37,804 nucleotides of DNA from a virus, in IMG/VR virus record IMGVR_UViG_3300031673_000216, positions 1 through 37,804 of that record. One strand, given 5' to 3'. Position 1 is the stretch's first letter, and each line of letters begins with the position of its first letter. A model generated the notes under the pieces. That model did not search any database, was not told where the DNA came from, and worked only from the letters and a program-made list of their open reading frames with translations. A program made the translations under genes and the position numbers. Of the stretch, positions 24,417 through 31,870 are shown one piece after another.

Positions 24417-25847
24417 CTATCCGGGCATTCCGGGATATAAAGGTTTAACCCCGCCGACGCTCTCGGGCATGTGGAACTGCCCTGCCGGCGCTTCAAGATC
24501 AAAATAGAGCCGCATCATTATCATATCCGCAAAATCCGGGGACCGGCCGAGCGCCTCTTTAATATCATCTTTGTCAATCAAAGCCAGCGGCGCCTCGCGT
24601 GGCATTATCTTCCGCTTGAGTGCCTGTAATTCCTCAATTATCATTTCCTTTGTCGCTTCATCGATCTCGGCGGAAATGGCCATCTGGTGATTATTAACCT
24701 TCTCGGCCAGCATATAGGCTGCCTGGGAGCGCAGATTGGCATAGTTCTCTTTCGGATTGTCCTTTTGGTCTTTCCGCTTCATCGCCGGCGAATTGCCCAC
24801 AAAACCCTTGACGCCGTGCAAATTGTCAACGACTCCGCGGCCAATGCCGTCGTTATCTAAAATCGTATGCGAATAGGGTATCTGCTCATGCGAAAGGAGA
24901 GTGCGGATGTCGGTCGTGGTTACATCAAGTCCCTGTTTTTGTTTCCATTGAATACTATAAAGGTCAAAATCCAGCCAAGAGCCATAGACAATTTTATCGC
25001 TCCCATATTGAGCAATATCCCCGGAAAAGAATTTTCGGTCCTCCGGTTCAATCGAGTTGGTGAAAAGGTCCAGAATGTAGTCATATTTCATTAGAACCGT
25101 GTCGTCGCCGTACTCCCAATCGCCGTTTTTAAGTCGCGCTCGAAGAATGGGGTCGGTGATAGTGGCCAACTGTTGCCCGTAGATTTCAGCCGTCACCGGA
25201 TTGTCAGTGTAAAGCGCTCGGATAAAGGCATAATCCGGGGGAAGCATTTTTTGCTTATACGGCTTGTAAAAGATGCGGTAGAGCCAATTTTGCGTCGGAT
25301 TGCAAGTCAAAAGCATTTTCGGGGGTATCAGTCCAAACTCCTCATTCATCCAGCGCCCGATACGGCTTTTTAAGACGTCGAAGGCGAGGAAATGGACTTC
25401 TCCTGCTTCCTCAATCCAGCCACCGGTATATTCTAGGGATCCGAAACGCTCAAAAAAAGGATCTCGAGGGAGATATTTGAGGTCAAGGAAGTCGATGCGC
25501 GACCCAGAGCCGTCAAATTCATTAGTGTCGGGATTGCGAAACTCAATGTAGTGGTACTGGCCATTAAAGCGCCAATCCTCCGGCGGAATATCGTGATATT
25601 TGCACGCTTTTCGAAAGGTCTGAAAAACCGATCCCATCAGCCGCGTCAATTCATTTCTACCCAAAAACCACTTGGACCCTGGATAGCGATAACAGTTAAG
25701 AAGCAACCACTCGCACCCAAGCCAGGTCTTGCCGCCGCCCGCAGCGCCGCCGTAGAGAATAAAGCGGGTAACTTTGTCCCAGAGCTTTTGAAGCGCTTGG
25801 TACTGCTTTGGGAATGGTTTAAGTTGCGGACGGATCGGTATCGCCAT
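24417..25847 (-). CDS. terL: terminase large subunit
   Basis: A 476-aa packaging motor with ATPase and nuclease parts. Walker A is GGAAGGGKT at 33-41. Walker B with catalytic Glu is WIEEAGE at 144-150. A coupling-type motif is TCNPTQNW near 181. The nuclease domain shows FFSGDIAQYGSDK (D277), an acidic DNDGIGRGVVD (from D331) and a C-terminal SPDFADMIMMRLYFDLE acidic cluster. It translocates phage DNA into the prohead through the portal and cuts it. It overlaps the end of the small-subunit gene by 29 bases, with a GGAG ribosome site. Motifs are complete and the length is normal. Confidence 0.95.
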   Translation of the reverse strand: MAIPIRPQLKPFPKQYQALQKLWDKVTRFILYGGAAGGGKTWLGCEWLLLNCYRYPGSKWFLGRNELTRLMGSVFQTFRKACKYHDIPPEDWRFNGQYHYIEFRNPDTNEFDGSGSRIDFLDLKYLPRDPFFERFGSLEYTGGWIEEAGEVHFLAFDVLKSRIGRWMNEEFGLIPPKMLLTCNPTQNWLYRIFYKPYKQKMLPPDYAFIRALYTDNPVTAEIYGQQLATITDPILRARLKNGDWEYGDDTVLMKYDYILDLFTNSIEPEDRKFFSGDIAQYGSDKIVYGSWLDFDLYSIQWKQKQGLDVTTTDIRTLLSHEQIPYSHTILDNDGIGRGVVDNLHGVKGFVGNSPAMKRKDQKDNPKENYANLRSQAAYMLAEKVNNHQMAISAEIDEATKEMIIEELQALKRKIMPREAPLALIDKDDIKEALGRSPDFADMIMMRLYFDLEAPAGQFHMPESVGGVKPLYPGMPG

Positions 25848-26331
25848 TGTTGTTTTCTCCTTCTACTTCCTCTTTCGGTGCTATCACGGTAAAACTGACC
25901 ACCTGTTTTAGTGGCCTACCCTTGGTGGAATGATCGACAAAACGGCGAAGATTCCAGTCATCGAATTTACGCTCAATAATCCAAGCATACCGTTGCCAGG
26001 CTTTCTCGTCGTTTTGCAATTTCTCAAATAATGTTTTCTTTTGGGCCAGCAACGCCCTTTTTATTAAGAGGACAAAACTCTCTCCGCGCGCGTCTAATTT
26101 CTTACCGTCTTTTTGCCTCGCCTTCCACCGTCGAAAAGTCCGATTATCTATTTGATCTTTCTTTTTGAGCTTTTCGTTTATTGAGAGCACCAATTCTTCA
26201 TCGGTAAGGATAATCGCATCGATGTCCTCATTAACGACTTCCTTTGCCGCTTCAAGAAAGGTTTTATTTAATTTTGTCGGCCGGCCGCCTTTGTTTTTCG
26301 GTTTCACCGGTTTTTTGTTATCGTTTTCCAT
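25819..26331 (-). CDS. terS: terminase small subunit-like protein
   Basis: A 170-aa basic protein directly upstream of, and overlapping, the large subunit. It opens with a Lys-rich tail and GGRPTKLNKTFLEAAKEVV, the usual start of small terminases before an HTH. The middle has IDNRTFRRWKARQKDGKKLD. Near the end is AWQRYAWIIERKFDDWNLRR, a pattern typical of small terminases (W-x-x-E-R-x-F-x-x-W). It binds the packaging site and delivers DNA to the motor. Its start overlaps the previous gene by 14 bases, with AGAGGA upstream. Confidence 0.82.
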   Translation of the reverse strand: MENDNKKPVKPKNKGGRPTKLNKTFLEAAKEVVNEDIDAIILTDEELVLSINEKLKKKDQIDNRTFRRWKARQKDGKKLDARGESFVLLIKRALLAQKKTLFEKLQNDEKAWQRYAWIIERKFDDWNLRRFVDHSTKGRPLKQVVSFTVIAPKEEVEGENNNGDTDPSAT

Positions 26332-26656
26332 CGTTCCTCTTAATCAAACCACAAGAAAGTAGAGCATCTAAAAGCTTAATTGCCAAGTCCTCAAGATACT
26401 CATGGTCAAAAACAAAAAGATAGCTTGTTTCTTCGTTGTTCTTCTCCACCTTGTACCTTTTTACATCAACGACCAAAACAGCTTCTAATATCTCATGAAG
26501 AAGTACTTGGTGTCTAAACTCTGGTTTCTTCCATTTAGTGCCGATGGTAATGGTTCCCTTGCCGTCGGGATAATAAGTGTTAAACTCCCCCCCTGTCATT
26601 TTAGGGTCTAGTTTAAGATCCCATTCCCTAGAACAAATCCTAATTGTTTTTTTCAT
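26318..26656 (-). CDS. small HExxE-motif protein (112 aa)
   Basis: A 112-aa protein with a helix VLLHEILEAVLVVDVKRY bearing H-E-x-x-E. A second segment (FVFDHEYLEDLAIKLLDALL) has an extra His-Glu pair, an arrangement seen in small phage proteins that look like minimal metallopeptidases. A strand-rich N-terminus carries YYPDGKGTITIGTKWKK. Whether it is active is unknown; it could simply bind metal. Its ATG overlaps the TGA of the 70-aa gene. It lies just before the terminase genes. Confidence 0.6.
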   Translation of the reverse strand: MKKTIRICSREWDLKLDPKMTGGEFNTYYPDGKGTITIGTKWKKPEFRHQVLLHEILEAVLVVDVKRYKVEKNNEETSYLFVFDHEYLEDLAIKLLDALLSCGLIKRNDGKR

Positions 26657-26865
26657 TTTTTCGTCATAAGATTTTGGCGCGTCTTAGTTAGTAAAGACGA
26701 CATAATAAACAACTCGGTGAATCTGTTCACTTTCTGTTGCAATGTCCGGAAGAGGCTATAATCCGATTTTCTCGGCCTACCTCTCCCTGATCGTCCCTTC
26801 GCTCGATAAAGCGTATGGTCCAAGTATTTTTCTTCAAACAGGCTTTTCGAATAAAAATCGTTCAT
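26653..26865 (-). CDS. small basic protein (70 aa)
   Basis: A basic Arg/Lys-rich protein (LYRAKGRSGRGRPRKSDYSL, then RTLQQKVNRFTELFIM). The AT-hook-like GRGRPRK core suggests DNA contact in the minor groove, but this is a pattern only. It has a strong Shine-Dalgarno (GGGAGG, ten bases before ATG). It overlaps the next gene by ATGA. Confidence 0.6.
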   Translation of the reverse strand: MNDFYSKSLFEEKYLDHTLYRAKGRSGRGRPRKSDYSLFRTLQQKVNRFTELFIMSSLLTKTRQNLMTKK

Positions 26866-26872
26866 AACTTTA

Positions 26873-27115
26873 TCACCTCCCGCCTTCTAAAATTTTAGCA
26901 ATTTCTTCTTCGGTCAGTTCATTAACTCTCCTTCGAGCTGCCGGGTGTTTTTTATCCCAACATTTATAAACCGCGTAATAGCGTGGCCCTATATTTTCGA
27001 CTTTTTTGAAGTCTGCCACATGACGGAAATTGCCACACTGAACAAAATCAGGAATTTCAATTTCCCGCTCCCCAAGCGGTTTATTCCGGTAATAAAAAGG
27101 TATTTTGAATTTCAT
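26873..27115 (-). CDS. hypothetical basic protein (80 aa)
   Basis: Starts MKFKIPFYYRNKPLGEREIE and ends LTEEEIAKILEGGR. A TTG at 27157 would add 14 basic residues but is less likely; ATG 27115 has GAAGA close upstream. It overlaps the 114-aa gene by 35 bases. It is strand-rich at first, then a helix. No family is recognised. Confidence 0.5.
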   Translation of the reverse strand: MKFKIPFYYRNKPLGEREIEIPDFVQCGNFRHVADFKKVENIGPRYYAVYKCWDKKHPAARRRVNELTEEEIAKILEGGR

Positions 27116-27425
27116 TCTTCGATCTTGTTTTCTTCTTTTCTTCTTGCTCCTTGACAACTTTTGCGATAAATCTGGTAGCCAAAGTGGTCATACCAACCAA
27201 TCTTCTAACTTCGTCTTGATATTCGTGAAACCACTTTGCCTGCGAAAATCTTTCCCAGATTAAATCCAAAACGAGATGGTAGTCTCTATTCCACTCTGCA
27301 TAGTCAATTGGGTATTTAAGTTTAGAATATGGTTCGTCTGGTAACATACGACACAAAACTTCGTCAAGATAATCTTCAAAATCCTTTTTAGAAACCACAA
27401 ACTTTAATTTGTTAGAGTTTTCCAC
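27081..27425 (-). CDS. hypothetical helical protein (114 aa)
   Basis: A GTG start (27425) with a strong Shine-Dalgarno (AGGAGG, six bases before). It is helical, acidic then basic (KKDFEDYLDEVLCRMLPDEP; YHLVLDLIWERFSQAKWFHE; MTTLATRFIAKVVKEQEEKK). No family is recognised. It is translationally coupled to the 42-aa membrane ORF, whose stop lies inside the ribosome site region. Confidence 0.6.
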   Translation of the reverse strand: MENSNKLKFVVSKKDFEDYLDEVLCRMLPDEPYSKLKYPIDYAEWNRDYHLVLDLIWERFSQAKWFHEYQDEVRRLVGMTTLATRFIAKVVKEQEEKKKTRSKNEIQNTFLLPE

Positions 27426-27428
27426 TTC

Positions 27429-27557
27429 TCACCTCCTTTCCTTCCACCACCAAATTATCAAAAAAGGGACCGTAATTATTACAGCAACAATAATCCCATC
27501 GATGGCCGTCATTTCGTAATAAGGCTTGGTAAATGCTTCAATTATTTTTTCTGTCAT
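27429..27557 (-). CDS. 42-aa single-helix membrane ORF
   Basis: A short ORF beginning MTEKIIEAFTKPYYEMTAID with one membrane segment (GIIVAVIITVPFLIIWWW) and a basic end (KERR). The stop (TGA 27429-27431) overlaps the Shine-Dalgarno region of the following 114-aa gene, typical of packed phage operons. A GGAG lies too far upstream to be a good ribosome site, so expression may depend on coupling. The function is unknown. Confidence 0.5.
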   Translation of the reverse strand: MTEKIIEAFTKPYYEMTAIDGIIVAVIITVPFLIIWWWKERR

Positions 27558-27558
27558 G

Positions 27559-27648
27559 TTATTTTTTTGCAATCAGCTCCCACCTTCTGATTACTGCTGG
27601 ATATTCCGTATATGCCGCTATACGCTCCCCTAATTTTCCAGCGCCCAC
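27559..27648 (-). CDS. 29-aa candidate ORF
   Basis: A GTG-started ORF, MGAGKLGERIAAYTEYPAVI followed by RRWELIAKK, lies five bases after the stop of the Acb2-like gene and one base before the 42-aa ORF start. It looks like an amphipathic helix. There is no Shine-Dalgarno beyond AAAG, so it needs coupling to be expressed. It may be spurious. Confidence 0.3.
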   Translation of the reverse strand: MGAGKLGERIAAYTEYPAVIRRWELIAKK

Positions 27649-27653
27649 CTTTG

Positions 27654-27872
27654 TTACGCTTTATCGGCGAATTGTGCCGGTAATTCACTTCCGTTTTCCT
27701 CAAGCGCTTTACCAAGCCACATCTTCGCTTGTTGCAATGCTCTGAAAGATAGAGTGATTTCAGCGCCGCCTTTTTCCGGGCGCTTATCAGCTTCCGCTCT
27801 TACTTTTTGAGTAATTGCGTCGATTCCTTTTCTCAAAGCGTGCAGCCGTTCTTCAAACGATTCTGGTCCCAT
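27654..27872 (-). CDS. Acb2/Tad1-hairpin-like small protein
   Basis: A 72-aa protein from ATG 27872, chosen over an upstream GTG because AGGAGG sits eight bases before the ATG. Two helices are evident: FEERLHALRKGIDAITQKVR and the diagnostic C-terminal ITLSFRALQQAKMWLGKALE. The latter matches the family pattern E-x-[ST]-L-x5-L-x2-A-x-MW-x3-AL. Members of this family form oligomers that sequester cyclic oligonucleotide signals and so block CBASS-type immunity. It lies in the early block. The family call is by motif from memory and the sponge role is inferred. Confidence 0.55.
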   Translation of the reverse strand: MGPESFEERLHALRKGIDAITQKVRAEADKRPEKGGAEITLSFRALQQAKMWLGKALEENGSELPAQFADKA

Positions 27873-27887
27873 AGTGCTCACCTCCTT

Positions 27888-28088
27888 TCATTTCTTTTTT
27901 AATAGCTGGGGTTTTCCATTTACTAGGTATTCAAGAAACTTCATTAATTGTTCGAGCTTTGCCCAAGCCGCAGATGGGACGAGATACCATTCATTCTCGC
28001 CCTCACAATCTTTGAACTCCTTTAGAACTTCCAAAGCTATTCGCAATTCTTCTTTAGGTCTTTTAGTTTCAAGAAAGTCAATTATCAT
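27888..28088 (-). CDS. hypothetical early protein (66 aa)
   Basis: A small helical protein (IIDFLETKRPKEELRIALEV; SAAWAKLEQLMKFLEYLVNG). A very strong Shine-Dalgarno (AGGAGGGAGG) precedes the ATG. It is directly upstream of the Acb2-like gene. No family is recognised; it may be another small host-interaction protein. Confidence 0.6.
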   Translation of the reverse strand: MIIDFLETKRPKEELRIALEVLKEFKDCEGENEWYLVPSAAWAKLEQLMKFLEYLVNGKPQLLKKK

Positions 28089-28100
28089 CTTTCCTCCCTC

Positions 28101-28427
28101 CTATTCCAGCCAAACAATGTTTGATTTATTCATCGGGTGCGCGTCGATATGGATCGCCTTGAAATGATCGAAACTATCATAAACGCAAACCGATGAAACC
28201 CGGGTCCGCCAACAAACTACCACAATGCCGGTATGGAAAATAACTCCATCGAGCACTCTACCGGCCCCGGATACTCCTGACTCGTCGTTTTTCCGGAACA
28301 TAGTAAAAAACTTCGGCTTGGCCATCCGCTTCTGCCAATAGTTCAGGGCATGGCCGAACTGCCCGGTAGGCCGGACTTCGATCTCTCCGTTTGATCTTTT
28401 GAATACTTGGTCCATTTTTATACCCAC
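28101..28427 (-). CDS. hypothetical early protein (108 aa)
   Basis: A soluble strand-rich protein (FKRSNGEIEVRPTGQFGHAL; AGRVLDGVIFHTGIVVVCWR; VYDSFDHFKAIHIDAHPMNK). A GTG at 28427 and an ATG at 28415 are both possible, and neither has a good ribosome site. It overlaps the wHTH gene by ten bases. The repeated His/Asp pairs near the end could bind metal, but no family is recognised. Confidence 0.55.
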   Translation of the reverse strand: MGIKMDQVFKRSNGEIEVRPTGQFGHALNYWQKRMAKPKFFTMFRKNDESGVSGAGRVLDGVIFHTGIVVVCWRTRVSSVCVYDSFDHFKAIHIDAHPMNKSNIVWLE

Positions 28428-28735
28428 TTTAATAAAACATAAAAGGTTTGGTTTGATACTGCCACTGCCCGCCGGATATACCCGTTTTTAACCAGCGCTT
28501 CAATCGCTTTTCTAGCCGTTGATTCAGACATATCGGCCAGGACCAGCGCTTTGAACAATTCTTTTTTCGGCATGGGCGTTTTTTTAGTGTTAGCCCATTT
28601 TCTGATAGCCGTTAGCGCTTCCTTTTGTGTAGCCGAGATTTTGCCCTCACCGAGCTTTGATATTTTCTCTATAATCACTTTTGCTTTATACAAATAAATT
28701 TTCTGATGCTTTAATTCCTTCCCCGTTGCCTTCAA
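28418..28735 (-). CDS. winged-helix DNA-binding protein (105 aa)
   Basis: Helices KISATQKEALTAIRKWANTK and MPKKELFKALVLADMSESTA, then RKAIEALVKNGYIRRAV, end in a wing (NQTFYVLLKWV). The arrangement LADMSESTARKAIEALVKNGYI is a standard winged-helix recognition helix. The annotated start is TTG within the end of the HerA-like gene (50-base overlap), so the true start may be a little downstream. It resembles the winged helices at the end of the preceding ATPase and may regulate transcription or aid replication. Confidence 0.65.
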   Translation of the reverse strand: MKATGKELKHQKIYLYKAKVIIEKISKLGEGKISATQKEALTAIRKWANTKKTPMPKKELFKALVLADMSESTARKAIEALVKNGYIRRAVAVSNQTFYVLLKWV

Positions 28736-30383
28736 TCAGACCATTGCCTCGCAATTTACTCATATAAGTCCCGAATGTTCCGCTAATTACCGACAAATCG
28801 GCAGCGGCAGCAAGTTCCTCTTTGCTCATGCGGTCCGGATAACGCTCAATTAAAGCGTCAAACATTCTCCTGGCTCCACCGTTCAAATTATTTCGCCACA
28901 TTGAGACGGTATCCTGAGGGTCTTTTGGTGGATCGCCGGCAATCTCTATCCCTTTTTGGGTAATAGCAAATAAGTCACCTTCTTGCACAATGCAGCCAGT
29001 CGTTTTCAGAAGCGACAAATAAGTTCCGTAGGTTCCGCTTCGGGGTGAGAGAATAGCAAGAGAGGCCAATTGCGATCGGGTAAATTTCACCGGGTATCTG
29101 CGAGCTAATACCTGCAACATTCTCATCGCGCCGCCGGTTATCTTCCCTTCACCATTAGAGGGATCCGGTTCTCCGAAGGGATCCGGTTCTCCGAGTTGAG
29201 GTTCTACGACCTGACAAGGGATGAATGCGCCAGGTTTCAGATTTTCCAAAAGTTCCGGTTTAGAAGGAATAAAAATCCGCTGTGATGGGAGTTCCAGTAA
29301 TTTCGATCCTTCAGCAATAAACTTCTTGATAAACAACTCCATCCGGTTTTGAGAACCAGCCCATTTCTTCAACTCTTGATCAAAAAATGCTTGTTGTTTA
29401 TTAAGGGCAACGGCCACCGCTCTTTTTATCTGTTCTTCCGATGGCGCCGCCACCACCGGCCTTACTTGCATGGTAAGTTGCCGCCTAAGTTGGACTATCT
29501 GTGCCTTTAATTCCTGCACTGTTTTGGCTTCTTCGGCCGCTTCTTTGGGAAGATCGGTCAGCCTTTGCAGAATAGACTTAATTTTCTCCGTCGGGGCCGT
29601 TGGCTGGCTGGCAAGGATCCGGGAGCCGGCTTTCGGATGGGTCGTCTCGACGCCACCGATTTTCACCCTAGTTACTTCGGTGGAGATTGCCGGACCAAAA
29701 GCAAAAAACTCTCCTGCTTCAAGGGCGCGAAGCGATAGGTATTGTTCCCGGGAAGTAAAGCCGAGTTCTTCGGCCGCGCGCTTCATATCCACATCTAGTC
29801 CAGTCCGGCCAATGAGTTTATTGTTACACTCGGCCGCCGCATCTTTGTGGAGCTTTGAGAGCCGTTGAGTCGCCAGGACCGCGCTGTATCCGCGCTTCCT
29901 TCCCCTGGTGCAAAGCTCGATAACCGCGCTCATTGCCTCTGATTGGCCTTTTTCCGGACAGAAAACATGCGCCTCATCAACCACTACCAGGCAGGAATGC
30001 CATAATTCCTTCGGCGCGTCAATCATCGCTTCCAAAAACCGCTTCACAAAAATCTTTCGCTCATAATGAGGTAATTCGTAGAGGTCAACAATTGCCGATA
30101 CATTCAACTCCAAAAGTCGTTTTGCCAGAAGCGGCGCGCTTTGAATGTTGGTCGGTATGTCCCCGCCTTTGCCGGCAAGGATATAATCGTATTTTTCGCG
30201 CAGAGTGGCGAATTCTCCCTCAAGATCAATGACAATTTGCTGCACCTTGCCATGAGATTGCTCAAGGATCCGCCGGATACACCAGGATTTTCCGCCGCCG
30301 CTGTTGGCCTGGACGAGAAGCCGCGTGTCGATGAGTGACGCTAAATCTGCTTTAGTGGTGTTGTTTAGACTAATGGTCGACAT
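28686..30383 (-). CDS. HerA/FtsK-like ATPase with duplicated winged-helix C-terminus
   Basis: A 565-aa protein. The N-terminal P-loop ATPase has Walker A ANSGGGKS (26-33), Walker B VVVDEAH (133-139), and the GRKRGYSAVLATQR stretch (about 161-174) of HerA-like hexameric motors. A coiled-coil-like middle (about 285-345) leads to two tandem copies of a winged-helix unit (about 425-490 and 500-565). Each has GGAxRM at the start, Lys/Arg-rich helices and SGTYGTY or SGTFGTYMSKL in the recognition area. HerA-family motors translocate along DNA in repair or segregation; here it is probably a replication or partition helper. No phage helicase of another family is seen. Confidence 0.75.
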   Translation of the reverse strand: MSTISLNNTTKADLASLIDTRLLVQANSGGGKSWCIRRILEQSHGKVQQIVIDLEGEFATLREKYDYILAGKGGDIPTNIQSAPLLAKRLLELNVSAIVDLYELPHYERKIFVKRFLEAMIDAPKELWHSCLVVVDEAHVFCPEKGQSEAMSAVIELCTRGRKRGYSAVLATQRLSKLHKDAAAECNNKLIGRTGLDVDMKRAAEELGFTSREQYLSLRALEAGEFFAFGPAISTEVTRVKIGGVETTHPKAGSRILASQPTAPTEKIKSILQRLTDLPKEAAEEAKTVQELKAQIVQLRRQLTMQVRPVVAAPSEEQIKRAVAVALNKQQAFFDQELKKWAGSQNRMELFIKKFIAEGSKLLELPSQRIFIPSKPELLENLKPGAFIPCQVVEPQLGEPDPFGEPDPSNGEGKITGGAMRMLQVLARRYPVKFTRSQLASLAILSPRSGTYGTYLSLLKTTGCIVQEGDLFAITQKGIEIAGDPPKDPQDTVSMWRNNLNGGARRMFDALIERYPDRMSKEELAAAADLSVISGTFGTYMSKLRGNGLIEGNGEGIKASENLFV

Positions 30384-30517
30384 ATAGATTTTTCTTTGGC
30401 CTTCAATTTGCCCACCGGGCAGGGCACGGGCAAATCGCGGCGTACAAGTAATAACTTTACTAACCGTTTCTTTTTATCGAGCGTTTCCAATTCGAGAAAT
30501 TTCGGCAAATACTTCAT
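30365..30517 (-). CDS. 50-aa small ORF coupled to its neighbours
   Basis: A basic ORF (MKYLPKFLELETLDKKKRLV, then KLLLVRRDLP and VPCPVGKLKA). Its ATG (30517) overlaps the TGA of the 103-aa gene in an ATGA pair, and its end overlaps the start of the HerA-like gene by 19 bases. This coupling is the same as for other genes of the block, which supports it. Two Cys occur near the end but no metal motif is clear. The function is unknown. Confidence 0.5.
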   Translation of the reverse strand: MKYLPKFLELETLDKKKRLVKLLLVRRDLPVPCPVGKLKAKEKSICRPLV

Positions 30518-30825
30518 AAGCATTGACCGGTCCGCATTTGGATATAATCCTTTCGGATTAACTCCCTAATTAACTCTGCTTGCTTCGGACAATCAACGGC
30601 TGGCGCAGGAACCTCGATAGTGATACGCATTTCTCGGCAGGTAAGTATTAGACCACCCTTCATCTTCTCTATAAAGAGAACCCCGCCTTGCTCGTAGCAC
30701 GCCTCGGCCGCGTCCCCGATCTGCCGGCTTTTGAGAGCCGATCCGCGACGCTCAAAATATCTTGCTCCGGCAATTAGTAAGCCGACAATCGAGACAATCA
30801 AAACGATCCGTTTGATATATTTCAT
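30514..30825 (-). CDS. single-pass membrane protein (103 aa)
   Basis: The N-terminal membrane anchor is IVLIVSIVGLLIAGARYF (about residues 7-24). A soluble domain with four Cys follows (C43, C63, C79, C102; ACYEQGGVLF, LTCREMRIT, DCPKQAEL, GQCL). The paired spacing suggests disulfides if the domain is external. Its ATG overlaps the stop of the 127-aa gene (ATGA). No family is recognised. Confidence 0.6.
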   Translation of the reverse strand: MKYIKRIVLIVSIVGLLIAGARYFERRGSALKSRQIGDAAEACYEQGGVLFIEKMKGGLILTCREMRITIEVPAPAVDCPKQAELIRELIRKDYIQMRTGQCL

Positions 30826-31205
30826 ATTTTTAGTAAATTATTCTCCTTCAGGTAGATAAGCATTTTGGCGAGGGCGTTGGGTAAGGTATCTGCCTCCATC
30901 GCTCTTGAATTCTTCATTGACCTCATCAGTGGACCCTTTCCCCAGAAGATAACCTCCCAACCCCTTGGTGTTTTCCGGCACTGAATATCCACTGGTAATT
31001 CTCTCCCCAGCTCTGAAGCAAGGAAGGCGGAATAAACATACTCCAGCGTATCTATGTCTCTTTTTCCCAAATTCTCCTTGTCAACAACAAATGCTTTTTG
31101 GGCAGACGATGGCTTAATCCAGTAAAACTCACTTACTTGTGGCTCTCCCAATTCCTCAAGCTTCTTTGAGAGTTCTAAGTTGGTAACGTGGTTTTTCGGT
31201 ATCAT
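30822..31205 (-). CDS. hypothetical early protein (127 aa)
   Basis: A mixed alpha/beta protein that looks like a common small phage protein of unknown role (LEELGEPQVSEFYWIKPSSA; GWEVIFWGKGPLMRSMKNSR; ADTLPNALAKMLIYLKENNL). The C-terminal LPNALAKMLIYLKENNLL helix is typical of that kind. It is coupled by ATGA at both ends (to the 222-aa gene upstream and the 103-aa gene downstream). No function can be assigned. Confidence 0.6.
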   Translation of the reverse strand: MIPKNHVTNLELSKKLEELGEPQVSEFYWIKPSSAQKAFVVDKENLGKRDIDTLEYVYSAFLASELGRELPVDIQCRKTPRGWEVIFWGKGPLMRSMKNSRAMEADTLPNALAKMLIYLKENNLLKI

Positions 31206-31870
31206 ATTGTCCGGTGCGCTAGAGCGTACCGCTTCATTTTGAAACTAAATAACTTCGCCGGATGGCGCGCGCCATCGACTCGGATTTCCGAGAGGGCTTT
31301 GAAGATAACGGTTTTCGGAACCTTCAAAGCTACCAATGAATAAAATCTTTCGGAGTGGTTGTCTTTGAGTTGGCGGAGGATCTCACCTTTCAGGTAATCG
31401 CGTTCTTCCGTGGTGATAGGTTGGGTGGGTAATTTCTTAATGATTCCATTACCGTTAACGGTATTATTAGATCTTCTTATTAAATCTATATTATTCTGGT
31501 GGACAATTGTGCGTGGGGGGGTGGACAAATCAGCAGGGGGAGATGGACATTTGTCTACCTCTATTATGCGTGTATTTTCAAAAGTAATAAGCGGAATTAT
31601 CTCTTTGCGAAGCGTTTTTTTCTCATCTTCAAAAACTACTTGGATATAACCCTTTTGAGACATTCTTCGTAATCCATATTGCACCGCGCTCTCCGAGATC
31701 CCGAGTAAATCCATGAAGCCCTTGTTACTCAAAATGCACTTCTCTAGCTTCAATCGTGAGTACCAATAAACGACGCCGTAGATCAAATGGTCAGTTGGCC
31801 GCAGATCCTCATCCACAACCAGGATAGATGGAATAATAAGGAAATCCGGCAATTTTAGTTCTTCACTCAT
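31202..31870 (-). CDS. HTH replication/regulatory protein (222 aa)
   Basis: From ATG 31870; an in-frame TTG at 31885 would add five residues. The N-terminal winged-helix-like domain (DHLIYGVVYWYSRLKLEKCI; SNKGFMDLLGISESAVQYGL; RRMSQKGYIQVVFEDEKKTL) is typical of phage replication-initiator or helicase-loader-type proteins, in which LGIS.SAV..GLRRM..KGYI is the recognition helix. A Pro/Asn-rich linker leads to a helical C-terminus (ILRQLKDNHSERFYSLVALK). It overlaps the 161-aa gene by eight bases. A replication role is the most likely, given the RecA-like and HerA-like neighbours, but it could be a regulator. Confidence 0.55.
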   Translation of the reverse strand: MSEELKLPDFLIIPSILVVDEDLRPTDHLIYGVVYWYSRLKLEKCILSNKGFMDLLGISESAVQYGLRRMSQKGYIQVVFEDEKKTLRKEIIPLITFENTRIIEVDKCPSPPADLSTPPRTIVHQNNIDLIRRSNNTVNGNGIIKKLPTQPITTEERDYLKGEILRQLKDNHSERFYSLVALKVPKTVIFKALSEIRVDGARHPAKLFSFKMKRYALAHRTI

